From Bombilactobacillus mellis (lineage in GTDB: Bacteria > Bacillota > Bacilli > Lactobacillales > Lactobacillaceae), in assembly GCF_000967245.1 (NCBI RefSeq), contig NZ_KQ033877.1:327660-391659 (forward strand): 64,000 bases of DNA, in the 5' to 3' direction. Within the stretch, counting starts at the first letter, position 1, and every line of letters starts with the position of its first letter. Positions 9,244 to 18,818 of the stretch are shown here, in pieces. A program made the translations under genes and the position numbers. The notes below the pieces were generated by a model, which made no database searches, had not been told where the DNA came from, and worked only from the letters and a program-made list of their open reading frames with translations.

Positions 9244-10632
9244 ATGGCAAAGCGTTTCACCATCATTTTAGCAGCAGGTAAAGGTACGCGGATGAAATCT
9301 CAGTACTCTAAAGTGCTGCATCAAGTGTGTGGTCAAGCAATGGTTGAACATGTGCTGACGCAAGTGCAGGCTTTACAACCAAATAAGATTATTACCGTGA
9401 TTGCTCCGCAGTCCCAGCAAGTACGTGACCTTTTAGGAGATCGCACCCAATACGTAGAACAAGCTGAGCAATTAGGAACCGCCCATGCAGTTTTACAAAC
9501 GGAAGCTGCGCTGAGCTCACAAACAGGCACGACTTTAATTATGAGTGGCGATACTCCATTATTTACAGCAGCTACTTTGGAAAAATTGTTGGCTTATCAT
9601 GAAAGTCAGCATGCTCAAGCCACAATTTTAACAGCTCATGCGCCCAATCCGTTTGGATATGGCCGCATTATTCGCAATGCTGCCGGCCAAGTCGTAAAAA
9701 TTGTTGAGCAAAAAGATGCGAGTGCGCAAGAACAAGCCGTTCAAGAAATTAATACCGGTGTCTATTGTTTTGACAATCAAAAGTTATTTCACTATTTACA
9801 TCAGGTTCAAAATAATAACGCTCAGAACGAATATTATTTGCCAGATGTAATTGGTTTGATGCAGCAACAGCATGACCAAGTTAGTGCCTACCAAATGGAC
9901 AATTTTGAAGAATCTTTAGGGGTTAATGACCGCAGTGCTTTAGCACAGGCAACAAAGATTATGCAAAAACGGATTAATCAGCAGCATTTACAAAATGGAG
10001 TTACACTCATTGACCCTGAGAATACTATGATTGATGTCAATGTTGAGATTGGTGCCGATACGGTGATAGAACCGGGAGTAGCGCTCAAAGCAGGAACCAA
10101 AATTGGGCAAAATTGTTATATTAGTCAAGGATCACGTTTAGTAGGGGCTGTGTTGGAAGATAATGTTCAAGTCACCAGCTCCACTATTGAGCAATCCATT
10201 ATGCGTGCCGGTAGTGATATTGGGCCCAATTCACATTTACGCCCGCAAGCTGATATTGGACCGGCAGTGCATATTGGAAACTTTTGCGAAGTGAAAAAAG
10301 CAACGATTGGAGCACGGACCAAAATTGGTCATTTAAGTTATGTCGGTGATGCGACGGTAGGCAGTGATGTTAATATTGGTTGCGGAGTAGTTTTTGTAAA
10401 CTATGATGGTCAAAAAAAATGGCATACAGATATTGGCGATCAAGCTTTTGTCGGTAGTAACGCTAATATTATTGCTCCTGTAAAAATTAGTGATCATTCC
10501 TTTATAGCTGCCGGTTCCACGGTGACTGCGGACGTGCCCCAACACGCGATGGCAATTGGTCGGGCCCGACAAACTAATAAAAATGATTATTGGTCCAAAT
10601 TACCCTTGGCGGATGATCCGCATTGGCGATAA
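9244..10632 (+). CDS. glmU: Bifunctional GlmU: GlcN-1-P acetyltransferase / UDP-GlcNAc pyrophosphorylase
   Basis: Makes UDP-GlcNAc, the precursor of peptidoglycan and wall teichoic acids, in the cytosol. The N-terminal uridylyltransferase domain has the nucleotide loop [11 protein letters not shown] at residues 9-19 (its Gly-rich KxxGxGTRM signature). The C-terminal left-handed beta-helix shows hexapeptide repeats ([32 protein letters not shown]) from about residue 255. 462 residues is the full family length. 42 bp separates it from prs, the same pairing as in Bacillus, and both draw on the UTP/PRPP nucleotide pool. Confidence 0.98.
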   Translation: MAKRFTIILAAGKGTRMKSQYSKVLHQVCGQAMVEHVLTQVQALQPNKIITVIAPQSQQVRDLLGDRTQYVEQAEQLGTAHAVLQTEAALSSQTGTTLIMSGDTPLFTAATLEKLLAYHESQHAQATILTAHAPNPFGYGRIIRNAAGQVVKIVEQKDASAQEQAVQEINTGVYCFDNQKLFHYLHQVQNNNAQNEYYLPDVIGLMQQQHDQVSAYQMDNFEESLGVNDRSALAQATKIMQKRINQQHLQNGVTLIDPENTMIDVNVEIGADTVIEPGVALKAGTKIGQNCYISQGSRLVGAVLEDNVQVTSSTIEQSIMRAGSDIGPNSHLRPQADIGPAVHIGNFCEVKKATIGARTKIGHLSYVGDATVGSDVNIGCGVVFVNYDGQKKWHTDIGDQAFVGSNANIIAPVKISDHSFIAAGSTVTADVPQHAMAIGRARQTNKNDYWSKLPLADDPHWR

Positions 10633-10674
10633 AATAATTAAGGAAGTTAAATTTTAAAGAAAGTTGAGAGAGTA

Positions 10675-11649
10675 ATGTCGATAAATAAATCTGAATGTGA
10701 AATGAAACTTTTTGCGCTAAATTCCAATAAGCCGTTAGCACAAAAGATTTCCGCTGCTGTAGGAGTACCTTTGGGAAAATCTTCGGTTAATCGTTTTAGT
10801 GACGGAGAAATTCAAATTAATATTGAAGAAAGTACCCGGGGAGCAGATGTATTTATTATTCAGTCTACTTCAGCACCAGTTAACGATAACCTGATGGAAC
10901 TATTGATTATGATTGATGCTTTAAAACGGGCCTCAGCTCAAACCGTTAATGTGGTAATGCCTTATTACGGATATGCTCGCCAAGATCGCAAAGCCCGTTC
11001 TCGCGAACCCATTACTGCTAAGTTGGTCGCTAATATGTTAGAAAAGGCTGGAGCCAACCGGATTTTGGCTTTAGACCTTCATGCTTCTCAAATTCAGGGA
11101 TTCTTTGATATTCCGGTAGATCACCTTTTAGGAGCGCCCTTGTTGGCGGACTATTTCTTAGAGAATCATCTAGATGAGGATGCAGTAGTAGTTTCACCAG
11201 ATCATGGCGGAGTGGTTCGTGCCCGGCGTTTGGCAGAATTTCTCAAATCTCCAATTGCAATTATTGATAAAAGGCGGCCACGTCCCAATGTTTCAGAAGT
11301 AATGAATATTATCGGTGATGTGCGTGATAAAAGAGCGATCATTATTGATGATATGATCGATACGGCAGGAACCATTACTTTAGCAGCCCAGGCTTTGATG
11401 GATGCGGGAGCAAAAGAAGTTTATGCTAGCAGTACACATGCAGTTTTATCCGGACCGGCAATTGAGCGCTTAGAACAGTCACCTATTAAAAAAGTTATTG
11501 TTACCGATTCAATTCAATTACCACCCGAGAAGAGGATCGATAAAATGGTACAAATATCTGTGGGTCCTTTAATTGGTGATGCAATTAAACGTATTTATAA
11601 AAATGAACCAGTTAGTCCTTTATTTAATAATAGATATAAGCGACATTAG
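10675..11649 (+). CDS. prs: Ribose-phosphate pyrophosphokinase
   Basis: Makes PRPP from ribose-5-phosphate and ATP for purine, pyrimidine, NAD and histidine synthesis. [13 protein letters not shown] near residues 41-53 and [11 protein letters not shown] carry ATP/ribose site residues; [13 protein letters not shown] is the flexible catalytic loop; [12 protein letters not shown] is the PRPP-binding motif. 324 residues is normal for the class I enzyme. GTTGAGAGAG precedes the ATG. Probably co-transcribed with glmU and stopped by a strong terminator. Confidence 0.97.
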   Translation: MSINKSECEMKLFALNSNKPLAQKISAAVGVPLGKSSVNRFSDGEIQINIEESTRGADVFIIQSTSAPVNDNLMELLIMIDALKRASAQTVNVVMPYYGYARQDRKARSREPITAKLVANMLEKAGANRILALDLHASQIQGFFDIPVDHLLGAPLLADYFLENHLDEDAVVVSPDHGGVVRARRLAEFLKSPIAIIDKRRPRPNVSEVMNIIGDVRDKRAIIIDDMIDTAGTITLAAQALMDAGAKEVYASSTHAVLSGPAIERLEQSPIKKVIVTDSIQLPPEKRIDKMVQISVGPLIGDAIKRIYKNEPVSPLFNNRYKRH

Positions 11650-11695
11650 ACAATCAACTGAGAATAAAACGAAAAATATTTTGGTAGAAAAGAAA

Positions 11696-11732
11696 AAGAA
11701 GACTTAGACAAAATTAATAAGTCTTCTTTTTT
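11696..11732 (+). terminator. Intrinsic terminator of glmU-prs
   Basis: Perfect 11-bp stem AAGAAGACTTA / TAAGTCTTCTT around a 10-nt loop, then a T run. Confidence 0.88.
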
Positions 11733-11817
11733 AGCTGCAAATAAATTTATATTACTGTAAAAACAGCTAGTCCAAGCAAATTCTGAATTAAATTATTGCT
11801 TGTAAAATATTGAGAGT

Positions 11818-13152
11818 TTATTTTAACGCTCCATTAATAATATGTTTTTGAAAAGCTGCGAGATCTGAGGCAAACATACTACTTTCTGGTTGATCTAACA
11901 TTTCTTTAGGAAAATAGAAACGATGGTCCCCACTTTCTCGACCGCTGAGTGCTTGAACTATCGGACTGACAGTGGATAACTCTTGGAGTGAACCGTCCGG
12001 TTTTTGTAATTCAATTTGCGTTTTGGGTTCTTTAGCGGAAGGATGGTAAAGGTCATAGGGTAAATCGAAACTATTATTAATAGCCGTATAAAAATGAGGA
12101 TCAAAGCCTGCATTCTGAACTAAAGTCTGTAATTGTTGGATTTTTTCTTGTTGCGCCGGTTCAAAAGTAATAGATTTAAAGGGATGACGATCAAGGAAGC
12201 GATGAGCCAAGTCTCTTAAAATAGGATCAGGATGATCGCGCCAGATATTAAAGTAAGTATTTAAAACACCATCGTCTAGGCGAATATAATCAGTAACAGA
12301 AATCTGTTTTTTAAAAAAGGGAATGAGCAGATGCGGCATTGCAAACTGGGCCAATTTATCCTGATCATAAAGATATTGGGCCCGGTTCAACAATTGCATA
12401 AGCACTACTTCCATTCCGCGTGATACCGGATGAAAATAAACTTGCTGGTACATTTGAAACCGCGAGACAATGTAATCTTCGACAGCATGCATACCATCAA
12501 TGTTAAACGCAATACCCCCCTGATAAGGCCGAATTACACGCATGATTCTTGTTAAATCAAACATGCCATACTGAGTACCCGTATAATAAGCATCCCGTAA
12601 GAGATAATCCATTCGATCAGCATCAATTTGACTGGAAATCATTTGCACTACTTGTTCATTGGGATAAGTTTTAGCAATAACACTGGCCACTTGTTGCGGA
12701 AAGTCAGGACTGATCTGTTGTAAAATTTGATTAACTTCAGTTTGGGGACTGGTGATAATTTTTTGGGTCCAAGCTTCATGATCGGTATGAAAAATATGTT
12801 CAAAGGTATGCGAGTAGGGACCATGACCGATATCGTGCAGCAAAGCAGCGCACAATACAACCAAACGCTCATGATCATCCCAGCAACCGTCACCAGGTTT
12901 TTGAGAAGAATAGTTCTGGGCAAAAGTATTACAGATACGACGTGTTATTTCATAAACACCAAGGCAATGCCCAAAGCGTGAATGTTCAGCACCATGAAAG
13001 GTTAAAGAAGTAGTTCCCAATTGCTTGATGCGACGTAACCGCTGAAATTCCGGTGTATTGATTAGATCAAGAATAACTCGCTGTTGGACATGAATATAGT
13101 TATGCACCGGATCTCGAAAAACTTTTTCTCGAGGTAAATAATCTGCTTCCAT
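11818..13152 (-). CDS. HD-domain phosphohydrolase (YwfO-like)
   Basis: A 444-residue metal-dependent phosphohydrolase. The HD motif is plain: H and D in LLHDIGHGPYSHTFEH near residues 108-123, an upstream His in HSRFGHCLGVY, and a later Asp in QIDADRMDYLLRD. This arrangement is that of dGTPase-like proteins of the YwfO type. The start overlaps the stop of lipL by one base (TAATG on the reverse strand) with GGAGG inside lipL, so it is translated after lipL. ywfO and lipL (ywfL) are also near neighbours in Bacillus. The nucleotide substrate is not readable from sequence. Confidence 0.9.
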   Translation of the reverse strand: MEADYLPREKVFRDPVHNYIHVQQRVILDLINTPEFQRLRRIKQLGTTSLTFHGAEHSRFGHCLGVYEITRRICNTFAQNYSSQKPGDGCWDDHERLVVLCAALLHDIGHGPYSHTFEHIFHTDHEAWTQKIITSPQTEVNQILQQISPDFPQQVASVIAKTYPNEQVVQMISSQIDADRMDYLLRDAYYTGTQYGMFDLTRIMRVIRPYQGGIAFNIDGMHAVEDYIVSRFQMYQQVYFHPVSRGMEVVLMQLLNRAQYLYDQDKLAQFAMPHLLIPFFKKQISVTDYIRLDDGVLNTYFNIWRDHPDPILRDLAHRFLDRHPFKSITFEPAQQEKIQQLQTLVQNAGFDPHFYTAINNSFDLPYDLYHPSAKEPKTQIELQKPDGSLQELSTVSPIVQALSGRESGDHRFYFPKEMLDQPESSMFASDLAAFQKHIINGALK

Positions 13153-13967
13153 TAATGGACCTCCTGGTTAAGTATTTGGTTCAGATGCTGTTGATGTGTT
13201 TTTTCTCTGGTAATAATAGCAGCAAAGTCTGGTTGTTGGGCTAATTCTGTAGGCGACATCAGCTGCAGGTGGGGATAATCTTGTTTATAAGTTTGTAAAA
13301 TACGTTTTTTACAATCCGTAACCGTAAATGCATTAGAAAAGAAATCCTGAATATTAGCCATGCTTTGGGGCCAAACAGTAGGAAAAGTTGCATCTTGAGC
13401 CGTATTAGCTATTTGATAAAAATGCTGCAGGACTTGACCTCTTTGCAGCTGATCGCCATTAACAGATAAATAAAGCATAACCACCACTGCTTGATGGCGG
13501 CGACGTTGAGCCATACCTCCGATTTTTTTGCCAGCGACAACCAGATCATAAGTTCCGGGACAATAAGAATGGTCAATTTGATAATGTTCCAGTGATAATT
13601 CCGGCAAGCTCCTTTGTAAATAAGAAAAGGCCAGTTCATAAGCCTCTTCAATCGAATAAGCCGCAGTGGGAGGAATGAAAAAACTAACATTTAAAACGCC
13701 TGGATCACAGACGACAGCCAGGCCTCCGGAATTACGGATAAAATAAGTGTATTGTTTTTGCCTGAGCAGTTGCAACCCTTGTTTGAGATGGGATAAATGT
13801 TTATCTTGGAGGCCTAAGATGATTGTGGGCCGACTTTGCCAAAATTGTAAAATTGCGGTTTGTTGGTGAGCACAAAATTGTAAAAGAAAGTTAGTTTCCG
13901 GGAAAATGTTTGTCAATTCAGCTGTAGTTTGATAAGTATGGTCATAAATCCAAGTGTTATCGCTCAT
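13152..13967 (-). CDS. lipL: LipL-type octanoyl-[GcvH]:protein N-octanoyltransferase
   Basis: Biotin/lipoate ligase-fold acyltransferase that moves octanoyl or lipoyl groups between GcvH and E2 subunits. SYCPGTYDL with Cys136 matches the LipL active-site Cys rather than LplA ligases, and KKIGGMAQRR follows it. The fold's RNSGG motif is near residue 73. An in-frame ATG exists at 13985, but the ATG at 13967 has AGAGG seven bases upstream and is preferred (272 residues). It forms a coupled pair with the HD gene. An LplA-like ligase is the alternative; gcvH is not in this window. Confidence 0.82.
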   Translation of the reverse strand: MSDNTWIYDHTYQTTAELTNIFPETNFLLQFCAHQQTAILQFWQSRPTIILGLQDKHLSHLKQGLQLLRQKQYTYFIRNSGGLAVVCDPGVLNVSFFIPPTAAYSIEEAYELAFSYLQRSLPELSLEHYQIDHSYCPGTYDLVVAGKKIGGMAQRRRHQAVVVMLYLSVNGDQLQRGQVLQHFYQIANTAQDATFPTVWPQSMANIQDFFSNAFTVTDCKKRILQTYKQDYPHLQLMSPTELAQQPDFAAIITREKTHQQHLNQILNQEVH

Positions 13968-14062
13968 AGTGGGACCTCTTTTCATAATCTAAATTTAGTT
14001 TAATTAACTTTAGATTTAATTACAATAATATTAGGCAGTGCAGGAAAAATTCTAGTATTTCT

Positions 14063-14092
14063 TTGGCAATCGTCTTAAGTAATAGTTATAAT
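14063..14092 (+). promoter_or_regulatory. Promoter of the DUF1934-rpoE unit
   Basis: TTGGCA (14063-14068), 18-bp spacer, TATAAT (14087-14092). Confidence 0.7.
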
Positions 14093-14132
14093 AAAAACAT
14101 TGGCGATTTTAATTGATATTGAAGGTGTAATT

Positions 14133-14570
14133 TTGACAGAACGTCAAGCGCAAAAAGTGCAGGTACAATTAGCTATTCAGACTAGACAAAACGGCCAGCA
14201 AGACAATTACGGAGTAACAGAAATTGGTCAAGCTGTTAAGATTGGTCCACAATTGTACCTGCGTTATCAGGAAACTGCAGGAGAACAGGAAGTTAAAGTT
14301 TTGTTTAAGATTGCTGCCGATAACTTACTAACAATTAAGCGTTCTGTAAAAAATCAGTCACCGACTAAATTGGTGTTTAGTCGTTTGCAAGATCAAATAA
14401 TCAATTATCCTACAGATTATGGAGACTTAATTTTAATAACCCATACTAAAAAAATGCGGCTTTTAATTGCGCAAGCCCCGCTTTTGGGCAAGATAGATTT
14501 GGAATACTCTTTAAGATCGCCTAATGGCTTAATTGGGGATTATAATTTAAGATTGCTTTTTAAGAGTTAA
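14133..14570 (+). CDS. DUF1934 (YwiB-like) beta-barrel protein
   Basis: A 146-residue calycin-like barrel protein; the Bacillus homologue is YwiB. Motifs TEIGQAVKIGPQLYLRYQE and the C-terminal LEYSLRSPNGLIGDYNL are typical. The frame is open from TTG 14100, which would sit at the predicted transcription start with no ribosome-binding site. TTG 14133 is preferred: AAGGTG (14122-14127) sits at proper spacing, and the resulting N-terminus lines up with lactobacillus homologues as I remember them. It precedes rpoE, as in other lactobacilli. Function unknown. Confidence 0.78.
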   Translation: MTERQAQKVQVQLAIQTRQNGQQDNYGVTEIGQAVKIGPQLYLRYQETAGEQEVKVLFKIAADNLLTIKRSVKNQSPTKLVFSRLQDQIINYPTDYGDLILITHTKKMRLLIAQAPLLGKIDLEYSLRSPNGLIGDYNLRLLFKS

Positions 14571-14614
14571 ATAGTTAAGATGAAAAACAGACTGTTGAAA
14601 GGACGTGGACAGAG

Positions 14615-15202
14615 TTGGCTTTGGAACTTAAGCAATTTGCAGGCGAAAACAAAAGTGATTTGTCAATGATTGAAGTAGCACAGGCTATTTTGGAAAATAA
14701 GGGTGCAGCAATGGCCTTTGCTGATATCGTTAATGAAATTCAACAATATTTGGATAAAACTGATCAAGAAATTAGAGAACATTTGCCGCAATTTTATACT
14801 GACTTAAATGATGACGGCGACTTTATTTCTTTAGGAGAAAATGTATGGGGCTTAAGAACCTGGTATCCTTATGATTCCGTTGATGAAGAAGTCAACCATC
14901 CCGAAGATGCCGAAGATGTTAAAACACCAAAAATTAAAAGAGTTAACGCCTTTTTAGATGATGATGAAGACGATGACGATGAAGATGTTATTGACTATGA
15001 TGATGACAGTTCCGACGTATTAGACGATGATAGCGACGATGATGAGCATATTCCGGATCTTTCCAAATTTTCCAGCTCTGATCTCGATTTTGATGCTGAT
15101 GATAATACCCTGCCAGATGATGGTTTAGATGATGGTATTGAGGGCGATTTAAGCGAATTTTCTGATGCTGATGACACTGATGATGAGGATGATAATAATT
15201 AA
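14615..15202 (+). CDS. rpoE: RNA polymerase delta subunit
   Basis: Delta increases RNA polymerase recycling and promoter selectivity in Gram-positives. The N-terminal HARE-HTH domain (residues about 10-95, with [20 protein letters not shown] and [16 protein letters not shown]) is followed by an Asp/Glu-rich disordered tail of about 90 residues. Start is TTG; a second TTG two codons on (14621) would give MELKQFAG, which resembles other lactobacilli, so the exact start is uncertain. The acidic tail generates long antisense open frames with no coding character. Sits directly upstream of pyrG. Confidence 0.95.
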   Translation: MALELKQFAGENKSDLSMIEVAQAILENKGAAMAFADIVNEIQQYLDKTDQEIREHLPQFYTDLNDDGDFISLGENVWGLRTWYPYDSVDEEVNHPEDAEDVKTPKIKRVNAFLDDDEDDDDEDVIDYDDDSSDVLDDDSDDDEHIPDLSKFSSSDLDFDADDNTLPDDGLDDGIEGDLSEFSDADDTDDEDDNN

Positions 15203-15220
15203 TTATTTGTGCAAAAAAAT

Positions 15221-15249
15221 TTGACGCTGCTAACATTTGTCTTTATAAT
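15221..15249 (+). promoter_or_regulatory. pyrG promoter
   Basis: TTGACG (15221-15226), 17-bp spacer, TATAAT (15244-15249). The expected transcription start is at GGGC, 15257-15260. Confidence 0.85.
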
Positions 15250-15256
15250 GCTATTT

Positions 15257-15319
15257 GGGCGCTTTATAGTGCGTTGAGCAGGCTCTCTATTCTAGATATG
15301 TTGAATGGAGGCCTTTTTT
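15257..15319 (+). promoter_or_regulatory. pyrG leader: CTP-sensitive reiterative-transcription attenuator
   Basis: The predicted transcript begins GGGC, as at Bacillus pyrG, where low CTP stalls polymerase at the C and causes extra G residues to be added. Downstream, GGCTCTCTATTC (15281-15292) pairs with GAATGGAGGCC (15303-15313) and is followed by T6: an intrinsic terminator. The CTCTCT in the 5' arm can instead pair with the added poly-G, which would prevent termination and switch pyrG on when CTP is low. Confidence 0.82.
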
Positions 15320-15381
15320 CATTTGTAGAAATTAACCCACAAAAGACCACCTAGTAAATTTAATATAAAGGAGATATATAC

Positions 15382-16995
15382 ATGACTAAGTATGTTTTTG
15401 TGACCGGCGGAGTTGTTTCCTCTTTGGGCAAGGGGATTGTTGCAGCTTCTTTAGGCCGCTTGTTAAAGAATCGTGGCCTGAAGGTTACCCTACAAAAATT
15501 TGACCCTTATATTAATGTTGATCCGGGAACTATGAGTCCTTACCAACATGGAGAAGTCTTTGTCACTAACGATGGAACGGAAGCTGATTTAGATTTAGGG
15601 CATTATGAACGTTTTATTGATATTGATTTGAATAAATATTCTAATGTTACTACCGGTAAAATCTATTCCGAAGTTATTCAACGTGAACGCAGAGGAGATT
15701 ATAATGGATCAACCGTTCAAGTAATACCGCATATTACAAACATGATCAAAGAAAAAATTATGCGGGCGGCTACTACTACTGATTCTGATGTGATTATTAC
15801 TGAAGTTGGCGGAACTGTTGGTGATATCGAATCCTTACCGTATTTGGAAGCATTACGGCAAATGAAAGCCGAAGTGGGTACTGAAAATGTAATTTATATC
15901 CATACGACACTGATTCCTTATTTAAAAGCCGCTGGAGAAATGAAAACTAAGCCGACTCAGCATAGTGTTAAGGAGCTTCGAGGAGTAGGAATCCAGCCCA
16001 ATATTTTAGTTGTTCGAACAGAGCAACCGATTTCTCAAGCTATGCGTGATAAGATTGCTTCTTTTTGTGATGTCGATCCCGAAGCAGTTATTGAATCTTT
16101 AGATGTTCCCACTTTATATTCTGTGCCTTTGAACTTGCAAAAACAGGGTATGGATCAAATTGTGTGTGATTATCTGCATCTGCAAACGCCACCTGCAGAT
16201 ATGCAGAATTGGAAACGGCTGGAACAGCGTGTTTTGCATTTGAAGCATCAAACGACTATTGCTTTGGTGGGTAAATATATTGAATTAAAAGATGCCTATA
16301 TTTCCGTTAATGAAGCTTTAAAACATGCTGGCTATGCTTATAATACCGATGTCAAAATCAAACGTTTCAGCTCTGAAGAAATTACCGCCGCTAATGTAGC
16401 CGATAAAATGCGTGATGTTGATGGTATTATTATACCTGGCGGCTTTGGTCGGCGCGGCTTAGAAGGTATGATTCAAACAGTGAAATATGCTCGGGAAAAC
16501 GATGTTCCGTACTTGGGAATTTGTTTAGGAATGCAGATGGCCTGTCTAGAATTTGCCCGTGATGTAGCCGGTATTAGTGATGCCACCACCGCCGAAATGG
16601 ATACTAAAGCACCACATCGAGTAATTGATCTGATGGCTGATCAACGCGACATTGAAAATCGCGGCGGGACTTTGCGATTAGGAGCTTATCCATGCAAATT
16701 AAAACCTGGTAGTGTAGCCGGAAATGCTTACAATAATCAAAGTGTAATCCAAGAACGTCATCGTCACCGCTATGAATTTAATAATGAATTTCGGGAAGTT
16801 TTGGGTAAACATGGTTTAGTCTTTTCCGGAGTATCACCAGACAACCATTTAGTTGAAGTCATTGAAATTCCGCAAAACAAGTTCTTTGTCGGTGTTCAAT
16901 ACCATCCGGAATTTTTATCGCGTCCGACTCATCCGGAACCGATTTATAAGCAATTTATTGGGGCTGCTTGTGGATTAAGTGAAAGTGATATCTAA
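15382..16995 (+). CDS. pyrG: CTP synthase
   Basis: Converts UTP to CTP with ATP and glutamine. The N-terminal amidoligase domain starts [16 protein letters not shown] (P-loop) and continues to about residue 265. The C-terminal class I glutaminase domain carries the nucleophile in LGICLGMQ and the His-Glu pair in QYHPEF. 537 residues is normal. AAAGGAG precedes the ATG. Expression is likely set by the leader attenuator at 15257-15319. Confidence 0.98.
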   Translation: MTKYVFVTGGVVSSLGKGIVAASLGRLLKNRGLKVTLQKFDPYINVDPGTMSPYQHGEVFVTNDGTEADLDLGHYERFIDIDLNKYSNVTTGKIYSEVIQRERRGDYNGSTVQVIPHITNMIKEKIMRAATTTDSDVIITEVGGTVGDIESLPYLEALRQMKAEVGTENVIYIHTTLIPYLKAAGEMKTKPTQHSVKELRGVGIQPNILVVRTEQPISQAMRDKIASFCDVDPEAVIESLDVPTLYSVPLNLQKQGMDQIVCDYLHLQTPPADMQNWKRLEQRVLHLKHQTTIALVGKYIELKDAYISVNEALKHAGYAYNTDVKIKRFSSEEITAANVADKMRDVDGIIIPGGFGRRGLEGMIQTVKYARENDVPYLGICLGMQMACLEFARDVAGISDATTAEMDTKAPHRVIDLMADQRDIENRGGTLRLGAYPCKLKPGSVAGNAYNNQSVIQERHRHRYEFNNEFREVLGKHGLVFSGVSPDNHLVEVIEIPQNKFFVGVQYHPEFLSRPTHPEPIYKQFIGAACGLSESDI

Positions 16996-17069
16996 TATTA
17001 GTGTACTTTAGTTAAATTTTATATTATTATTTTAAGAGTATTAGCAATTAAGAAGGATTGAGAGAAAAT

Positions 17070-18338
17070 ATGGCACAAATGGTTATTAACGGGGGAAAAA
17101 GGCTATCTGGTTCTGTTACAATTGGTGGTGCAAAAAACAGTACCGTGGCTATTATCCCGGCAGCCATTTTGTCAGATACTCCCGTCGTACTTGATTCCGT
17201 GCCGCAGATTAAAGATGTTTATAACTTAATGGATATGTTGGCCGATATGAATGTGAGATCTAGCTTTCATGATCATGTTCTAAAGATTGATCCGACTGAT
17301 ATTAAATTAGTGCCTCTTCCACATGGGAAAGTAACTAGTTTACGGGCATCTTATTATTTCATGGGATCACTATTAGGGCGTTTTGGCAAGGCTGTTGTAG
17401 GTTTTCCCGGTGGAGATGATATTGGCCCTCGGCCGATTGACCAGCATATTAAAGGTTTTAAAGCACTAGGGGCACAAGTTAAAGAACATGATAATTCAAT
17501 TGTGATTGAAGCTCCCCATGGATTACATGGCAATCGCGTGTTTTTGGATATGGTTTCGGTCGGTGCAACTATTAATATTATTTTGGCAGCTGTCAGAGCT
17601 CAAGGAACTACAATTATTGAAAATGCAGCTAAAGAACCGGAAATTATTGACTTAGCGACTTTTTTAAACAATATGGGAGCTAAGATCAGAGGTGTCGGTA
17701 CCCAAACGATTCGCATTGTCGGAGTTCCGCATCTGGTGTCTACTAATTCGCATATGATTATTCCTGATCGAATAGAAGCCGGCACGTATTTATCCTTGGC
17801 CGCCGCGGTTGGCGATGGAATTTTGGTAAAAAATATTATTGCTGAGCATTTAGATGCTTTTTTGGCCAAAATTCAGGAAATGGGCGTAAATTTAGATGTT
17901 CGGGAAGACAGCATTTTTGTTTATCCGAATAGTCAATTATCCGGAGTTAAAGTTAAAACCAGTCCTTATCCTGGATTTGCTACTGATTTGCAGCAGCCTT
18001 TAACACCTTTGATGCTCTTAGCGGACAGCCGCAGTATCATTGTCGATGCAATTTATCCCAAAAGAACCCGTCATATCCCGGAATTAATAAAAATGGGAGC
18101 TGCAATTAAGGTTCTAGATGGACAAATTGTTGTTGATCCTACCAAACAATTAGCTGGGACTGAAGTTACTGCCGAGGAAATTCGTGGTGGGGCTTCATTA
18201 TTAATTGCTGCTTTAATGGCGCAGGGAACGACAGTAATAAATCAGGCTGAGAATATTATGCGCGGTTATGATTGTATTATTGATAAATTACATGCTTTAC
18301 AAGCCGATGTCAGCTACTCCGGCAAAGAGTCATTTTAA
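17070..18338 (+). CDS. murA: UDP-GlcNAc 1-carboxyvinyltransferase, Asp-variant (MurA)
   Basis: Transfers enolpyruvyl from PEP to UDP-GlcNAc, the first committed step of peptidoglycan synthesis. Two inside-out alpha/beta domains with GGAKNST near the N-terminus and the loop FPGGDDIGPRP at about residues 112-122. In most MurA enzymes the residue after PGG is the catalytic Cys (Cys115 in E. coli), the target of fosfomycin; here it is Asp116. An upstream in-frame TTG (17058) abuts AGAAGGA, so ATG 17070 is preferred (422 residues). Follows pyrG. A second MurA copy elsewhere cannot be excluded. Confidence 0.96.
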   Translation: MAQMVINGGKRLSGSVTIGGAKNSTVAIIPAAILSDTPVVLDSVPQIKDVYNLMDMLADMNVRSSFHDHVLKIDPTDIKLVPLPHGKVTSLRASYYFMGSLLGRFGKAVVGFPGGDDIGPRPIDQHIKGFKALGAQVKEHDNSIVIEAPHGLHGNRVFLDMVSVGATINIILAAVRAQGTTIIENAAKEPEIIDLATFLNNMGAKIRGVGTQTIRIVGVPHLVSTNSHMIIPDRIEAGTYLSLAAAVGDGILVKNIIAEHLDAFLAKIQEMGVNLDVREDSIFVYPNSQLSGVKVKTSPYPGFATDLQQPLTPLMLLADSRSIIVDAIYPKRTRHIPELIKMGAAIKVLDGQIVVDPTKQLAGTEVTAEEIRGGASLLIAALMAQGTTVINQAENIMRGYDCIIDKLHALQADVSYSGKESF

Positions 18339-18344
18339 AGTTAA

Positions 18345-18373
18345 TTGCAAGTAGGCATATTTCGTGTTATCAT
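18345..18373 (+). promoter_or_regulatory. Promoter of rpmE2
   Basis: TTGCAA (18345-18350), 17-bp spacer ending TGT, TATCAT (18368-18373): an extended -10 promoter about 65 bp before the start codon. Confidence 0.7.
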
Positions 18374-18438
18374 GTCATAATGTCAGTAAATTTAATCTCT
18401 AGATTAGCAGATAATTTAGGGCGAGGAGTGTATTTAAA

Positions 18439-18687
18439 ATGAAGAAAGAAATTCATCCAGATTATCATCAAGTTGTATTTATGGATTCAGCAACCGGCAA
18501 GAAATTTTTAGCAGGTTCAACTGCTACTTCTAATGAAACTACTGATTATGAGGGTCAAGACTATCCTTTAATTCGAGTAGAAATTACTTCTGATTCACAT
18601 CCTTTCTATACTGGTAAGCAGAAGTTTACTCAGGCTGACGGCCGGATTGATCGTTTCAACAAGAAGTACGGTTTTACCAATAAGTAG
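18439..18687 (+). CDS. rpmE2: Ribosomal protein bL31, type B
   Basis: A large-subunit protein at the subunit interface. 82 residues starting [17 protein letters not shown]. It has no Cys pair, so it is the zinc-independent type B form, which replaces zinc-binding L31 when zinc is scarce in Bacillus. The GGCGAGGAGTG site is upstream. It is monocistronic, with its own promoter and terminator. Confidence 0.96.
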   Translation: MKKEIHPDYHQVVFMDSATGKKFLAGSTATSNETTDYEGQDYPLIRVEITSDSHPFYTGKQKFTQADGRIDRFNKKYGFTNK

Positions 18688-18722
18688 TGGTTGTTGTGCA
18701 AGCTAATATTTATTTGCACATG

Positions 18723-18760
18723 AAAAAGGACTTTAGATGTCATGATCTAAAGTCCTTTTC
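18723..18760. terminator. Intrinsic terminator of rpmE2
   Basis: A perfect 15-bp stem (AAAAGGACTTTAGAT and its complement) with a 5-6 nt loop, A run before and T run after. It lies between convergent rpmE2 and the MFS gene and could serve both. Confidence 0.88.
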
Positions 18761-18818
18761 TTCTGGTAACTATTAATGCAAGTCGATAACTTAATTGATA
18801 AAACAGTTACTGTTAATT

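Noticed and set aside
11773-11802. CAAGCAA/TTGCTTG inverted repeat as terminator for the HD gene
   Set aside because: Loop is long and no T run follows on the reverse strand; left unassigned.
14100-14132. TTG start at 14100 suggesting a leaderless DUF1934 mRNA
   Set aside because: A TTG at 14133 has a well-spaced AAGGTG and gives the usual N-terminal length, so ordinary initiation is likelier.
14988-15236. Antisense open frames opposite the rpoE tail
   Set aside because: They mirror the Asp/Glu codon bias of the delta tail and have no start signals.
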